Positions 11,000 to 23,240 of a DNA stretch of 64,000 nucleotides are shown here, piece after piece (positions within the stretch are counted from its first letter, which is position 1; each line of letters opens with the position of its first letter). The DNA lies in assembly GCA_036435485.1 (NCBI GenBank), contig CM071595.1:6996001-7060000 (forward strand), in the 5' to 3' direction. The notes beneath the pieces are model-generated. The model ran no database searches. It was given only the letters and a program-made list of their open reading frames with translations, and was not told where the DNA came from. The position numbers and the translations under genes are program-made. This DNA comes from Saposhnikovia divaricata. Lineage: Eukaryota > Streptophyta > Magnoliopsida > Apiales > Apiaceae.

Positions 11000-13478
11000 T
11001 CACCAAAAGGTATCATCCTCTCCGCGCATATGTGCACCCAATTCTCCAAACTGCTCATCAGCTTCTACAGTGTCGTCTGATAGGCGAACTGCATCAAGCT
11101 TTTGTTTGAGGATATCAATAGCATTAAGCACCAATTGCGAAGCTTTCAGTGCACCAGTGGATTCAACAGTGAAGATAAAGCTGTCTTCCTTTGCATAGAT
11201 TTCCACGAGTCCAGGCTTTCCCATAGCTTCTGCTTTCTTGATCACTTCGTCATCATAAGCGTACGCCTCTGGATCAACTATCTTCACCTGGGAGCAGTAA
11301 AGAAAATGAAATAGAAGACAGTACTACTAATTGCTCACAGACATAAATTTGACTGAAAATTCTTCTTAAAAATATTTTGAACTTCTAGAAGTAAAGAAAT
11401 AGGTTTAGTTTGGACTTGCATTACGATTTAGTATATCTTCATAGAACTTTAGATAATGATCCAGGGTTTGTTTCCTTTATCAGTTAACCTTCCTCTTATA
11501 TCATCAATGTCTCGACTCATTTACAAGACATTCAGTATCCAAGTGTAATAAACATAACTTGAAAATTCTTCTAGAGTTTTAGGTTTGTATAACCAGGGGT
11601 GGTATTTACCATACAACATCTACTTGTAGTCACTGCTTGTCTGTGTAATCAAATCCAGCCCCATTTCGCAAAAAAAGAAAGAAAAAAAAAACAGATCGCC
11701 CCCCTTGAGAGTTTTCAGTTCTAACTATGATCAGGAATGCATATTATGCCTAAACTATTCAACATTACTTCAACCGGAGAGAACCATTTTAAGTAGACAA
11801 AAAACAAAGATGGGAATATGAAAAACAACCTCTTGGGTTTTCTCATCAATTTCAAAGACTTTGGTCGGACTGCTATCGACGAAACTTTGTTTCTCTTCGA
11901 GTGTTAAACTCTCCATCATCTTTTCATTTATATAGATGGCAGGCTCATACATGAAAGTGACTGTTGCAGCAGGTGACCACTTTGCATGATCCTTCCCAAT
12001 TCCTTTTCGGGCAATGGCCCTCAAGATCAGTTCTTGTCCACGATTAAGCTTCACAATTATTATTCCCCTATATAATTCAAATACAATTGCACATATTAAG
12101 AACGTTCTAGTCAAATTTGTCATCATCTTACATGCATATTCTCTTCAAATTATCAACAAATCAACTCAGATCCATAACAATCAATTTCTGGAAAATTAAA
12201 CTAAAGTTTTGATTAACCATCTCTAATCAAAACCTAATACCCAAAAATCGTTGCATGCATTTATTTTCATTTCTAAGGCAAACAAAAAATCAGTACATCA
12301 ATAAATCAAAAAAAGATTAAAAAGAAGAATCCGCAATCACAACAAAGTGAAAATGAATGACCTTTTTGGCTCAGAAGTTTGCTCAGAATCAGGGGCGGAC
12401 CCAGCCCATGGCTAGGGTGGGTCTTAGCCCAGGTGAGATTTTGCCAGTCCATGTAACATATAGTGTGGAAATATGTCCAGCCCGGGTAAAAAATAATTCA
12501 GCCCTGTTACTTATGCTAAGCCCAGCCCATATGTTGAACATACTAGGACTACACAATGAATTAATTGGTTGTCGGCTATTCTTAGTGGTCCAGTTTTAAT
12601 AGCCCTGTTATTCTTTATCCAATACCGAACGAAAAGAGGCATTGAAAATATACTAATTGATGGACACATCAGAATTAATGGCAGACAAGTTAACAAAAAA
12701 GCAGGGTCACAGGATAAAATATAATAACAATCACACCCACTTTACTCATTTATCTGTATTGTTGTATTGTAATTTGTAAGTAAGAGGACTAGCACTCTAG
12801 CAGTCATGTGTTGGTTGTATGGGTTATCCACACCACACTTTTTAATTTTTATGACTTAACTTTGGTCTGTACGCCCCTTCTTTATTTGCATCAACTGCCT
12901 GGTTCTTCTTCTTCATCTTTCTTCTTTTCAGCGGCTGCCAGAATATCTATCGGCGCGTGGTGACGCGTGTTGGCGCGTAAAAAAAATTGGCGCTGCGCGG
13001 CTACAGTGTTAGCCCGGGTGGTTTTAACATCTTGGGTCCGCCCCTGCTCAGAATCACCGGGTTCAGAGAAGTCAACAGGGACAACCGTCGGATCAAGACC
13101 GATAAGATCAGAACTGGTAACATCCAAATGCTGATCACCAACACACTTAACACTCAAATGAAACTCAACTGAGCAAAACTCACACTCACCATCACCATCA
13201 CATGCATCACAATCACGTGTTAAACGCATACTCATTGCGCGATCACTTGTCAGTGGAATGAGACCAAGGCGATGAGCAATGAACTCATCGTTAAGAACAG
13301 TTGAGTTAGCTTTAATTTCAACTAAATCAATGGCAATGGTGGGGACTTCAGAGATCATTACTCTGCGCAGAGCATTGGCAATGCTTGCGTCTGTGTTTCG
13401 GAGTTCGAACTTTACATAGTCATCTTTAAGTTCTCTGATTTTTACAGTGGGGAATCTCTGGTATGAAGTTTTCTCCAT
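11000..13478 (-). CDS. NRPB3: RNA polymerase II/IV/V subunit 3 gene with exon 1 split by a hAT element
   Basis: RPB3 pairs with RPB11 to seed assembly of nuclear RNA polymerase II and, in plants, IV and V. Exon 1 begins at the ATG 13476-13478 (MEKTSYQRFP) and encodes the alpha-like N-terminal domain and a zinc-binding CX2CX5CX2C (C90, C93, C99, C102). Exons 11830-12067 and 11000-11287 carry the rest, including KGIGKDHAKWSP and DAVRLSDDTVEADEQFGEL. Without the insertion, exon 1 (donor after 12362) joins in phase to give 325 codons, close to the roughly 319 aa of Arabidopsis NRPB3. A 657-bp hAT element sits after codon 144. Unspliced, the frame runs into the element and stops at 12891-12893, giving 195 aa and losing the second half. 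Every other exon and splice site looks intact. The gene is either newly broken, a spare copy, or rescued by splicing. Confidence 0.92.
12390..13046. mobile_element. non-autonomous hAT element inside the RPB3 exon
   Basis: The ends are exact inverted repeats of CAGGGGCGGACCCA. A perfect 8-bp duplication, ctcagaat, lies at 12382-12389 and 13047-13054, which is diagnostic for the hAT superfamily. The 657-bp interior has no transposase. The RPB3 frame reads 51 residues into it on the minus strand before a stop. Confidence 0.95.
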
Positions 13479-15087
13479 TAGTTCAGTGTTCACAATATCA
13501 GGGTTTAGAAACGTTTATAAAGCCCTGCTAGGCAGACTCTTTGTATACCTGTCTAAACGTTTCAACTTCCCTCAACATGCACATTGCCACAACTTAAATT
13601 ATAAAATAAAATCTTATTATTTCGTCGAGAAATAAATAAAATTCCTTCTACAGAACCGCTCAGTAAAAAAAGTGGCATTAAATATTTGACATTACGCTAT
13701 GTTTCGGCCTCCTTGCAAGACAGAGTAATTCCAACAATTTTGTGATGGGCTTGAAAATAAATAAATTAGAGTAAAAGCCGTGTAAGGTATAAAATTAAAT
13801 TCTCGTCCAAAATTGTATATATATTAAAATAATTTTGTAATTAAAAATATAATAAATGATAAAATTTTAATTTATTTAATCGTTTCATAGTTATTTTGTA
13901 ATTTTGCATACCAATTTTTTATATTATATTTTGAATTATTTTTTAACTCAATTTTAAAATTTTCAAAATATTTCAGTTGATGTTAAATATGATAAAAGAC
14001 TTTAATGACCCGTGCATATATGTGAAATCTAAAATCAATTTTTTTGATTTTATCGTATACTAATCTAAGTATACTTATAACTCAACTATTATATATTATA
14101 TTGATCAATTTATCATATTATATAAAAATTGATAAGTACCATACTTTATAGTGGAGTTATCGTCTAATTGATAATTATAAATAATTATTGTAGTTTTTTA
14201 ATATTTATGATTTAAAAATTCATCTCCTTTTTGATTTTATTTGAATGTTAATTATGTTATTTTTTATATATACCATAGATCATATTTTTAGAGTTCTCAG
14301 CTTTTTAACATGATTTCAATTATTTTTCGTGTATATTTAAATATTTATGTTTTTAGACCAATCATATATTTAATTCGTTGAAAGTCTAAATAATTGGTCG
14401 ACTAAAACCCCCTAACATAACTCACACATTTAAATTTTTATATATCTAAAATAATGTGATGCAATTATTAATTATTTATGTGATTTGATAACTAAAATTT
14501 ACATATTTCATAAAACCAAATTCTATTTTTTATTTCAAGAATTTAATATCTACATGGAGGTGCATGTAAATAAATCTTTATTTTTTGACTCGGTTACATT
14601 ATGTATAACTTGAAATTTTATTTTTATATCAATGATCTAAAATGGTAAAAGAGAATTTTAGAGTATATACAATCGATTAGAATATTTTTTGTAATATTAT
14701 TTCTTCAATATTCTAGAAATAGCATAAATCAATATTTTATTTACTCAAAAATAAAAATAAAAGAGAAATAGACAAGAAAAGAAGAGAAGATAGGTTATCT
14801 TGTAAGATTTTTAAACAAAACTCAAAATTAAGTGAAGATTATAACATGAATTTGATAGTATAAGTTAAGTGATTTGAATCCCAACACAAACATCATTTTA
14901 CTATTTTTAACATAATTATTAAAAGATAACATTTTTGTAATTTTATCCGCTCAAAATCGACCACCTTTGCAAGCCGACTAACATAGTAATCCAAATGCAA
15001 TTGAAAAACTGTAATAGGCTTAGGAATTTTTTATCTGCAAACGCAGATGGTAAAAGGAGCTGATATATCCGCACCCTTTACTTATAG
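13479..15087. other. RPB3 promoter then AT-rich spacer
   Basis: A TTTATAAAC motif on the minus strand near 13513-13521 lies about 40 bp upstream of the RPB3 ATG and may be its TATA box or part of a short leader. From about 13750 on the sequence is very AT-rich, without coding potential or clear element ends. Confidence 0.5.
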
Positions 15088-15366
15088 TGTACACCCTTTA
15101 TTGAGACGACCAAATTATCCTTATATATATATTTTTTCTATTTTTCAGTTTTTTCTATTTACAATAATAATAGTTGCAAATTTTATTTTGCAAAAAATAC
15201 ATATTAATGTTTGCGTTTGTGTATTAGTGTTTGTGTATTAGTGTCTTCCTATTTTTGTTCACTTTTTATTACAACAGAAATATTATTATTGTAAATATAA
15301 AACATTGAAAAGTAGAAAAGGTGTATAAGAATAATTTGGTCTAAGTCTCATAAAGGGTGTGCACCT
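15088..15366. mobile_element. MITE, copy 1 of a two-copy family
   Basis: Inverted ends carry the phrases accaaattatccttata (left) and its complement tataagaataatttggt (right), joined to ggtgtgcacc-like tips. A relative with the same ends and interior lies at 34684-34938. It is non-coding. No target duplication could be fixed. Confidence 0.7.
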
Positions 15367-15394
15367 ATCGGTAGCATAACTTTATAATAATAAA

Positions 15395-17800
15395 CTAGCT
15401 TTATACGTGCGGTAATCTTATTAATATTTTGTAGTACAATTTTAATTATAATTTTTTTTTCTTGAAAATTTAGTTTTATAGCATTTTAAATAATTTGTTT
15501 TTACTTTTAATAATAATAATACATATGTTATATGGTTTGTAAGTATACATTTGTTATTTTCTTGTAAATGGTTTTTCTATAATTTATATTTCAAAGTTTA
15601 GGCTAACATATTTTTTAGTATTTCATAATTATTTTTGATTTTTTTTATTTTATTAAATTACATATGATATACTTGAAACATGTAGGTACTATATTCCTTC
15701 CTGTTATTATTTTATCTTTTTGATTATGTAATTTAATGGTTATAAATTTAGATTTTTGGTATAGTATTTTTATGGTTTTTAAAGAAATTTTTTAACTTTT
15801 TGGAAATATGTGTGGTTTTAAATTTTTTTATTTGTTTGAATATTGATAATTTTTTCATGTTAATTTTATATTTTTGCCATGTGTGGTGTTTATTATGTGT
15901 TTTTGTTTAAAGTAATCTTATGGGATTTTATGTTATATTATACTTAGACTTAATATAGATTTATTTTGTGGGTGTTTAGATTGATTTCTAATTTAAAATA
16001 TGTTCATTTATTAATTTGTGTCCACCTTTTTTTTAATTTAAACTTTTTCTTTGCAAAGTAAGAATTTGTTTATTTGTTGATTTGTGCTCACATTTTTTTA
16101 ATTTAAATTTTAGAAACATATTTATTGTCAAACCTAAAAATAGATTTTTTAATTATTTTTAATAAAATAATTTTTTAAAGCACTTTTATTTGGTAAACGA
16201 TTTTTTTGTAAATTATGTTTTAAGTTTTAGCCTAACATGTATTTTAGACATGTGGGAACTTATTTGTTTAACTATTCTTTATATATGTATATGTGATTAT
16301 GTAATTATGACCACGCATACATTTGTACTTTTTTTTAAAAAACGTTTGTACTATCTTTTTATGTTTTTGTGTTGGTATATATTTATTTTAATTACATTAT
16401 ATTAAAATTTATTGTTGATTTTAGTTTTCTACATTTAGATTATTTTTTTGAATTGGCGTTAATTTGTTTTGTAGATTATATTTTGTTGAATTTTGGTGTC
16501 ATTTATAACATGTTTTTTGATTACATTTTTATTATCTTATTTTACCATATATTTTCTTAAAAACTTCATTTTTGTTTTGTAATTAAAAGTACATTCTTCT
16601 TTTTTTAAAAAAATTATTTTTTGAATTGAAATTCTGATGATATACTTTGTTTACTTGTTTATTATATATAAAGAATGAATTTACGACGTATTTTTAATTA
16701 TGATTTTTTGCTATTTTATCCTTGTTGTTAATATTGGAAATATATTTGTTGTCAAACCTAAAAATAGAATCTCTAATGACTTTTTAAAATAATGTTTTTC
16801 TTAAAACACTTTTATTTAATAAACATTTTCTTTGAAAAATATATTTTAAGGTTTATCCTAACATATATTTTCTTCTATTTTTTGATATTTTAATGTTTCA
16901 TATTTTTTTACGTTTTCTTCTTTTGTTTTTGAAAAAATATATTTTTTGAATTAGAGTTTATTTTGTAAATTATATTTTGTTAAATTTTTGTGTCATTTTC
17001 AATTATAACATGTTTTTTGATTAATTTTTTAATATATTGTTTTACATATTTTTCACTATAAAAATTTTGGTTTGTAATTAAATGTAAATTCTTCTTTTTA
17101 AAAAATTATTTTTTGAATTGAAATCCCGGTGGTATGCTTTGTATAATTGTTTATTTTATATAAAGAATGAATTTGTGATTTATTTTTCATTATGATTTTT
17201 TTGCTATTTTATCCTTATTTTTTAATTGTGTGTAAGTTTTATGCTATTACAACTCTTTTTCCTATAATAATAATTAATTAATTAATTAAGTTGATGATGA
17301 ATATTTTATTAGTTTTATTCTTTATTAATTTCCTTTAAATTTTATTGTTGATGAAATTTAATATTTTTGTAACTAATAAATTATTAAATTATTATAGGAT
17401 TTTTTGTACTTATTGTATTTAGATTCTCTATTATTTATTTTATTTTGGATTTGCGGATTGTTTTTTAATTTATTTACAACTTTAGTACTGAATTTAGAAT
17501 CTTTGCAAAGTAATAAAATGTTAAATTATTGATTTGCGTTGACTTTTATTATTATAAATTTTAAAAACATGTTGGTTGTAAAATCTAAAAATAAAATGTT
17601 TTTATGATTTTTTAAAAATTATTTTTTCTTGAAACTCTTTTTTGTGGAAAGGTTTTTTTTTATATTTTAAGCTTTGGTCTAAATTATTTTTGTATTAATT
17701 TTAGTTAATAATAATTTTTTCAACTTTAATTTATTTTGTTTTATCATATGTTATTTATTTTAGTGCATTCTTTTCTGATCTTGTTTGTTGGTTTAACTTG
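15395..17800 (-). mobile_element. possible Helitron-like AT-rich region
   Basis: At the left edge, plus-strand actagctttatacgtgcgg reads on the minus strand as a degraded GC-rich hairpin followed by CTAG and then T, the form of a Helitron 3' end. No matching 5' TC end was found, and a hAT element has inserted at the right. The region has no genes. Confidence 0.3.
16080..17760. repeat. degenerate direct repeats of about 0.5-0.6 kb
   Basis: Phrases recur in the same order. Examples are tgtcaaacctaaaaatag near 16127 and 16757 with a weaker copy near 17575, and ttataacatgttttttgatt near 16504 and 17000. The sequence is extremely AT-rich and non-coding, so this is an old tandem duplication or diverged satellite-like DNA. 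Confidence 0.6.
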
Positions 17801-18171
17801 TTCTCTAGGGGAGGAACTAAGGGGACCGAAGGGAGCCCTGGTCCCCGCCAACTGCGGAATAACCTCAAAATTTTAATATAAAATTTTAAAATTTACTATC
17901 AAAAATTTTTTTTGTCCCCCTAGATTTAAAAAAATAATTTGAAATTGAGAATTGATTATACAAAATTTTATTGATTTTGTTAATTATTTCATCCAAAATA
18001 ATATTGGTTAGATGGAAATCATGGAATTTGTTCATTAATCTTAATAATTAATAAATAAACATATAAGATAAAGATAGTACAATTTGAAACATAAAAAAAA
18101 GATGCTTAAACTAAAGTCTAAAAACAGAACATACTTGTTCAGTTGTTCTGCCGCGTCCCAAAACCCCCACT

Positions 18172-18396
18172 TAGGGGTGAGCATTCGGTCGGTTCGGTCC
18201 AGAACCGAACCGAACCGAAAGAACCGAGAACCGAATTTTCAATTATTTTAGAACCGAACCGAACCGAATAAAATTCTGGACCGAACCAGACCCGAACCGA
18301 AATAATTCGGTCGGTTCGGTCCGATCCATAAGAACTGAATTTTTTGAATTTTGAATTATTATTGTATATATTATTATTAATATAAATAAATAAATA

Positions 18397-18427
<31 letters not shown>

Positions 18428-18485
18428 TATTGTATATATTATTATTAAGTACTCCATTAACTATTTATTGTATATATTATTATTA

Positions 18486-18543
<58 letters not shown>

Positions 18544-18723
18544 CGGGTGGTTTGGTTCTAACCGAAATTACTTACGGAAGAACCGAACCGAACCGAAATT
18601 TATTTCGGTTCTAACCAAAAGAACCGAACCGACCGAAAAAGAAAAAAAAATTGGACCGAACCGAACCGAAATCGTATGGTTCGGTTCGGTTCTTCGGTTC
18701 CGGTTCGGTTCTGCTCACCCCTA
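18172..18723. mobile_element. hAT-type MITE nested in the hAT element
   Basis: The termini TAGGGGTGAGCA and TGCTCACCCCTA are exact inverted repeats. A perfect 8-bp duplication, cccccact, lies at 18164-18171 and 18724-18731. The interior is built of alternating CGGTTCGGTT and AACCGAACCG phrases around a long (TA)n tract near 18480-18537. It is non-coding and was inserted upstream of the transposase frame. Confidence 0.95.
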
Positions 18724-18816
18724 CCCCCACTACACACTATACATACAAGTTACAAAATTACAATCCATAATATCATCTCTCTTTATCTACTCTACCTTTG
18801 CATCTAATCCGTAAAT

Positions 18817-19767
18817 ATGAGCAAGAGAAAAGAGATTACATCCTATTTTCAACCCAAGAAGAAGCAAACAACTACTTGTGAAGATGAAGAACCTTCGGCC
18901 GCCTCAATTGAAGTCACTGGAGATGGAGTTGAGCCTCAGATTTTTGGTGGGATAAACAGCAACTCTGAGCAACATCCTCAAAATCCAGAGATTGTTAATG
19001 AAGGTATTGATTCTGAGAACACTGATGAAATTATTGATTTCAATTCGTTAATACGTGATCCTGGTTTGCGGAAACAAATTGAGACTTATCATCCAAATAA
19101 AAAAGATTTAATTAGGAAAGCATACATTGATCTTGGCCCATATCAACCTGTGCAAGTTTATCCCTTCTCTGGTCCAGAACATCATCCCCGTCGATTTCAA
19201 AAGAGGTGGTTTGATAAATTTCCTTGGTTAGAGTACTCCCTAGAAAAAGATGCAGCATATTGTTTTTATTGTTTTCTTTTTGCTAAAAATCGATTAGGAA
19301 GGTGTGACTCGAATACTTTTACTGTCAAGGGGTTTAACAGTTGGAGGAAAGTAAACAATGGAAAAGATTGTGCTTTTAGATGTCATGTTGGGAAAGGAGA
19401 TGGTTCTAATTCAGCTCATAATTTTGCGGTTAAATGTTATTATAATCTTAAAAAATAGCCTTGTCACTTGGAGAAGATAGTGGAGAAACAAAGTGCAGAA
19501 GAGATCAAACGAAATCGAATGCGTCTTAAAACATCGATAGATGCAATCAAATGGTTGACATTCCAAGCTTGTGCATTCAGAGGACATGATGAAAGCTGCA
19601 ACTCGAAGAATCAGGGTAATTTTCTTAAGATGTTAAAACAGGTAAAGGTCTCAATCAAATTGGAACATTACAACGTCCCGGAAATACTAGATGGAGTTCA
19701 CATTTCTACCGAGGAGATCATTGATTCTTTTTATTTGATCAAAGAAAGGCGCGCACATCTCAAATAA
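18817..19767 (+). pseudogene. hAT transposase fragment with TTF/MYM-type zinc finger
   Basis: The ATG at 18817 opens MSKRKEITSYFQPKKK, the usual N-terminus of plant hAT-derived 'zinc finger MYM-type 1-like' proteins. A TTF-type zinc-finger region follows (RWFDKFPWLEYS, then AAYCFYCFLF). A TAG at 19456-19458 interrupts the frame; the same frame continues as EKIVEKQSAEEIKRNRMRL and FRGHDES, the start of the hAT catalytic region. Soon after, the sequence jumps to what looks like the extreme C-terminus (EEIIDSFYLIKERRAHLK). The RNase H-like core and most of the dimerisation region are missing, so the protein cannot be a working transposase. Confidence 0.8.
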
Positions 19768-19838
19768 ATTGGTATGTTTTCTACTTTTATTTATTTTGGT
19801 CCCCCAATGTTAGATTCCTGGTTCCGCCCGAGCTCTAG

Positions 19839-20801
19839 CCACTTTCTAATTTCTAAGTTACCTTTTAAGCCCTGACGACCAGACGACCACCTAAACCTGT
19901 CAATTATATATAGGATATAATGATATCAATAGAAAGACAAATTAAGATGTTGGTGTTAATGCTAGGAAAATAAAAGGTTTTCAAAATAGTTTTCAGAATA
20001 ATATGGCAGTTATGATTTGATAAAATGAAAATTTTAATTGATATAATTCATGTGAATATATGTAGAATTTATTTTATTAATTAATTATCAACCAATTAGA
20101 AAAAAAACGAGACAGTTAGGAACATTTCTTTGATTTTCTAACATTTTTCATAAATAAATGATAGACCAATATTTTTATAATGAATAAATAAATTAAACTA
20201 AAAAAAAAGTGAATGCAAAACCAATCCACGTGGAGGTGCTGCAGGTGCAATGCCGAGTTGGTACACAGTACACACCGCCTTGAGTGTCAATTAAAAAGAT
20301 AGATAACACGTTTTATAATAGAAAAGTGTTAAGAAATTCCAAAAATTGGAAAAAATGTTTATGTGTCATTCTATATATATTTTTTTAATATTTAACATTC
20401 AACCACATTATGTATATTAAAAATAATTTATTTTTAAGCAAATTTAATATTGGATATTTACCAAAAATACTACTTTTAAGTTTTTTTTGCGATTTTATCT
20501 TCTTCTCAAAATATTTGCAAAAATACGGAGGTTGCATATTTAACCTTATATGCAACTGAAAATCGGAAGTTGAATTTTCAATTTTTTTTCCAACTTCCAG
20601 TTGTATATAAGGGCTGCGCAGCAGCAAAAAAACGGAAATTTAACTTTCAATTTCACTTGCATGGGCAGCAAAAAAAATAGAAATTTAACTTCTAGTTTTC
20701 AGTTACATTCAGTTGCATATACAACCCCATGCAACTGAAATTATCAAGTTTACTATGATTTTTTAGCTTTGGTTCCACATCTCCTTGCTATTGTAAGCAT
20801 G
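19839..20801. other. AT-rich spacer with an imperfect inverted-repeat segment
   Basis: No gene is seen. Between about 20520 and 20750 the phrases gttgcatat and atatgcaact, and two copies of a ggaaatttaact-like phrase, face each other. This could be a decayed MITE, but no termini were fixed. Confidence 0.4.
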
Positions 20802-20809
20802 GCAGTAGT

Positions 20810-21518
20810 TAGGGGTGTACACGGGTTGGCTAACCCGATCAAACCAATTCGACTCGACACTATTTCGGCCGATTCAAATCGAATTTTTTCAATCCGATAT
20901 ATGTTCGGGTTTAAAAACCGTCAACTCGATATTAATGGATTGGGTATGGGTTTCGATTTTTTCAAACCTACCCAATCCAATCCGATCCAGTTAAAAATAA
21001 AGGAAATTACAAAAAATTAATAAATACCTCTCGTGTCCATCGTTGTTGTCCCAATACATGAGATTCGATAATTTAGTAAGCTTCTAATAAAGCAAAATAA
21101 TCTTTTTATAAATATGAGTATAATATAACTAGTGAATATAAATACAATATAACCGGTGAATCTTTTTAATATTTGTTTTGGGGGTTTTCGGTATAATATA
21201 AGTATATTATAGCTAGCGAACGTGAAATGTAATCTATGTAATGGATCTAATGATCATGGACTAGTTCTTTTTTCTCTAAATTTGAAATTTAGTGCTAATG
21301 CGTTATACTTACTACGTTTGATGAAAAAGGAATTTTTTTTTAAAATATTTATTAAACCGATTAGCCCGACCTAATCCGATCTAAATCGATTACAACAAAT
21401 TGGATTGGGTTACGAATTTAACTTTTATGGGTTGGGTTGAAAATTTACCAACCCGATTTAATTGGGTTGGGTTGAAAATTTTCCCTAACCCGCCCAACCC
21501 GATCCGTGTACACCCCTA
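20810..21518. mobile_element. hAT-type MITE
   Basis: Inverted ends TAGGGGTGTACACGG and CCGTGTACACCCCTA (the left copy reads cacggg, the right gatccgtg). The flanks gcagtagt (20802-20809) and acagtagt (21519-21526) match at seven of eight bases. The interior has alternating AACCCGA and TCGGGTT phrases and no coding capacity. Confidence 0.85.
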
Positions 21519-22281
21519 ACAGTAGTATCTTTAGTTTTGCAGGAGTACATTGGTTGTTCTCTAGTAGAAGTTTATATTTGTAGTAATTCCAAGTTTGGGT
21601 CTTGTAGCCTCAGTAAGTTTCTTAAACAACATGACGATGGTCTTGATGATGGTCTTTTCTTATGTACTTCAGCTTTTTTCTATTTGAAACAGAGTTCACT
21701 AATACATCTCCTCAAAATTTGAAAGACAAAACCAAAAGCAAACTGACCATAATTAATTTAGAGTAAAATGCACTTCGTGTACTTGAATTTTGACGAAATC
21801 TGCACTTGGGATATTACAATTCAAAAACCCCTACTTGTAATACTGCACTTTCAAACTTTTTACGAAGTGTGTACTTCCGTCAAATGTTACTTAACTCCGT
21901 TACTTTTTTGAGGGCAGTTTGGTCATTTCAGCACTTATCGTATTTTTTAAAGAAATTTCCACAAACACTTTTGACAATAGTAGAGGAGTAGATTAAACAA
22001 GAAATTAACAAGAACACTCGCCGGAAATTTCAAGAACATTCCCGGAATCTGGAAAATTCCGATCAACATGCCATGCAACAGAACCAAAAATTCAGTTTCT
22101 CAAGAGATATATCCTACCTATGGAACCAGCTTGAATTGACACGGTATAGTACAAAGATGCAATTTTTTTAATTTTTTTATAAATCATAACGCTAATTCAT
22201 TCGATCAATAGTTCACCTAGACTAGAATGCTAGATCACATACAAACCCTAAGAATCAAAATTACACATCCAATTATTAGAA

Positions 22282-22625
22282 TTTGGAAACAGAGGAATTC
22301 AATATCAAAGGAAGAGTAAGTCGAATATTTCACCTACTCATTCATTAGCTTCTGTATCAGAAGCAAACAATCTAACAAGGGTCATTGTTACATGCCAACT
22401 ACTCCAATTACTCATATTATCAGCTGAAAGACAGAAACGACTTCAAGAGATTTGTATACCAAACCCAGTTGTGGCAGAACTTTATGTCAGTACATCTTAT
22501 GGCATAGACAATGACAGAGATTGAAGGCTGGAAATCCTGATTATCACACTTCAACGTTAACCAACTCATACTCAACTAGAGACAGGTTGTTATCTTCTTT
22601 GACATCAAATTTTGCGGGTTCAGTG
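22282..22625 (+). pseudogene. captured gene fragment, unrecognised protein
   Basis: From 22282 the plus strand is open for 80 codons and reads like a real protein. It includes SVSEANNLTRVIVTCQLLQL, then SAERQKRLQEICIPNPVVAE, and ends YGIDNDRD at a TGA (22522-22524). Shifting by one base at that point continues with AGNPDYHTSTLTNSYSTRDR and LLSSLT, again protein-like. I read this as one coding fragment with a single frameshift, carried in the MULE. The family is not recognised. The upstream edge near 22280 could be a splice acceptor (attattag). Confidence 0.5.
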
Positions 22626-22639
22626 ACTTCAACGCGGCC

Positions 22640-23240
22640 CCACGCGCCACCCCCTCCTCCCCTGTCTCCCGTCTCTCTCTCTCACCCTCAATCTCTTTCC
22701 CATCTCTCTGCCATCTCTCTCTCACGTACATCTCTCTCTCTCTCTCGATCAATCTCTCCCATAATCAATCTCTCACGCCACCACATCTCCCATCTCCCAT
22801 CTCCCTCCTTCCTCATCTCCCTCTCCGCATCTCCCAATACGCCTCTCCTCTCCTCTCGCTATCACCGATTCCAGACCAACACCACCACCACACGATGGTG
22901 GTCGTCTCCCGTTCTCCGACTGCACACAACATCAACACTCCTCCTTCTTTCTCTCCACCTTCCTCCATCTCTCTCTCAATCTCCCCACCTCTCTCGACAT
23001 CTCCGACTATCCCTCTCTCGACATCCCCCTCCTTTCCACTTTCTCACTTTCTCTCCGTTCTCTCCCTCCGCCCTCGCATCTCCCTCTATCTTCTCTTAAT
23101 CTCTCCCGTCTCCCTCATTCCCCGATCAACACCACTCCACCACCATATCCCGATTTAAACCAATTAACACCACCACCGCAACGGTGGTGGTCGTTTCCTT
23201 ATATATCCCCTACACAACCTCTCGAACACCCCCCTCTTAT
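22640..23240. repeat. long pyrimidine-rich low-complexity block in the MULE
   Basis: The plus strand is dominated by C and T, with many tctctctc and cctcc runs, for about 550 bp. Two related palindromic phrases (accacca...tggtggtcgt) occur near 22885 and 23168. Long frames on the plus strand here (Ser/Pro/Leu-rich) are composition artefacts. Confidence 0.75.

Larger units (their letters stand above)
17809..19830 (+). mobile_element. decayed hAT element with partial transposase
   Basis: The left end starts ggaggaac and the right end finishes gttccgcccg, short inverted termini typical of hAT elements. The flanks ttctctag (17801-17808) and agctctag (19831-19838) agree at six of eight bases, consistent with an aged 8-bp target duplication. 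The element carries a truncated transposase and a nested MITE. Confidence 0.75.

Noticed and set aside
13478..13493. Upstream GTG start for RPB3
   Set aside because: Plant nuclear genes start at ATG, and MEKTSYQRFP aligns with the N-terminus of the family.
18480..18537. (TA)n tract considered as a regulatory or fragile site
   Set aside because: It lies inside a MITE and is a simple repeat; no function can be supported.
20769..21020. 83-codon frame at the hAT MITE
   Set aside because: It covers the MITE terminal repeats and lacks protein character.
22521..23158. Long Ser/Pro/Leu-rich plus-strand frames in the CT-rich block
   Set aside because: They follow from C/T composition. Only the first 35 codons or so look like captured protein; the rest has low complexity and no conserved pattern.
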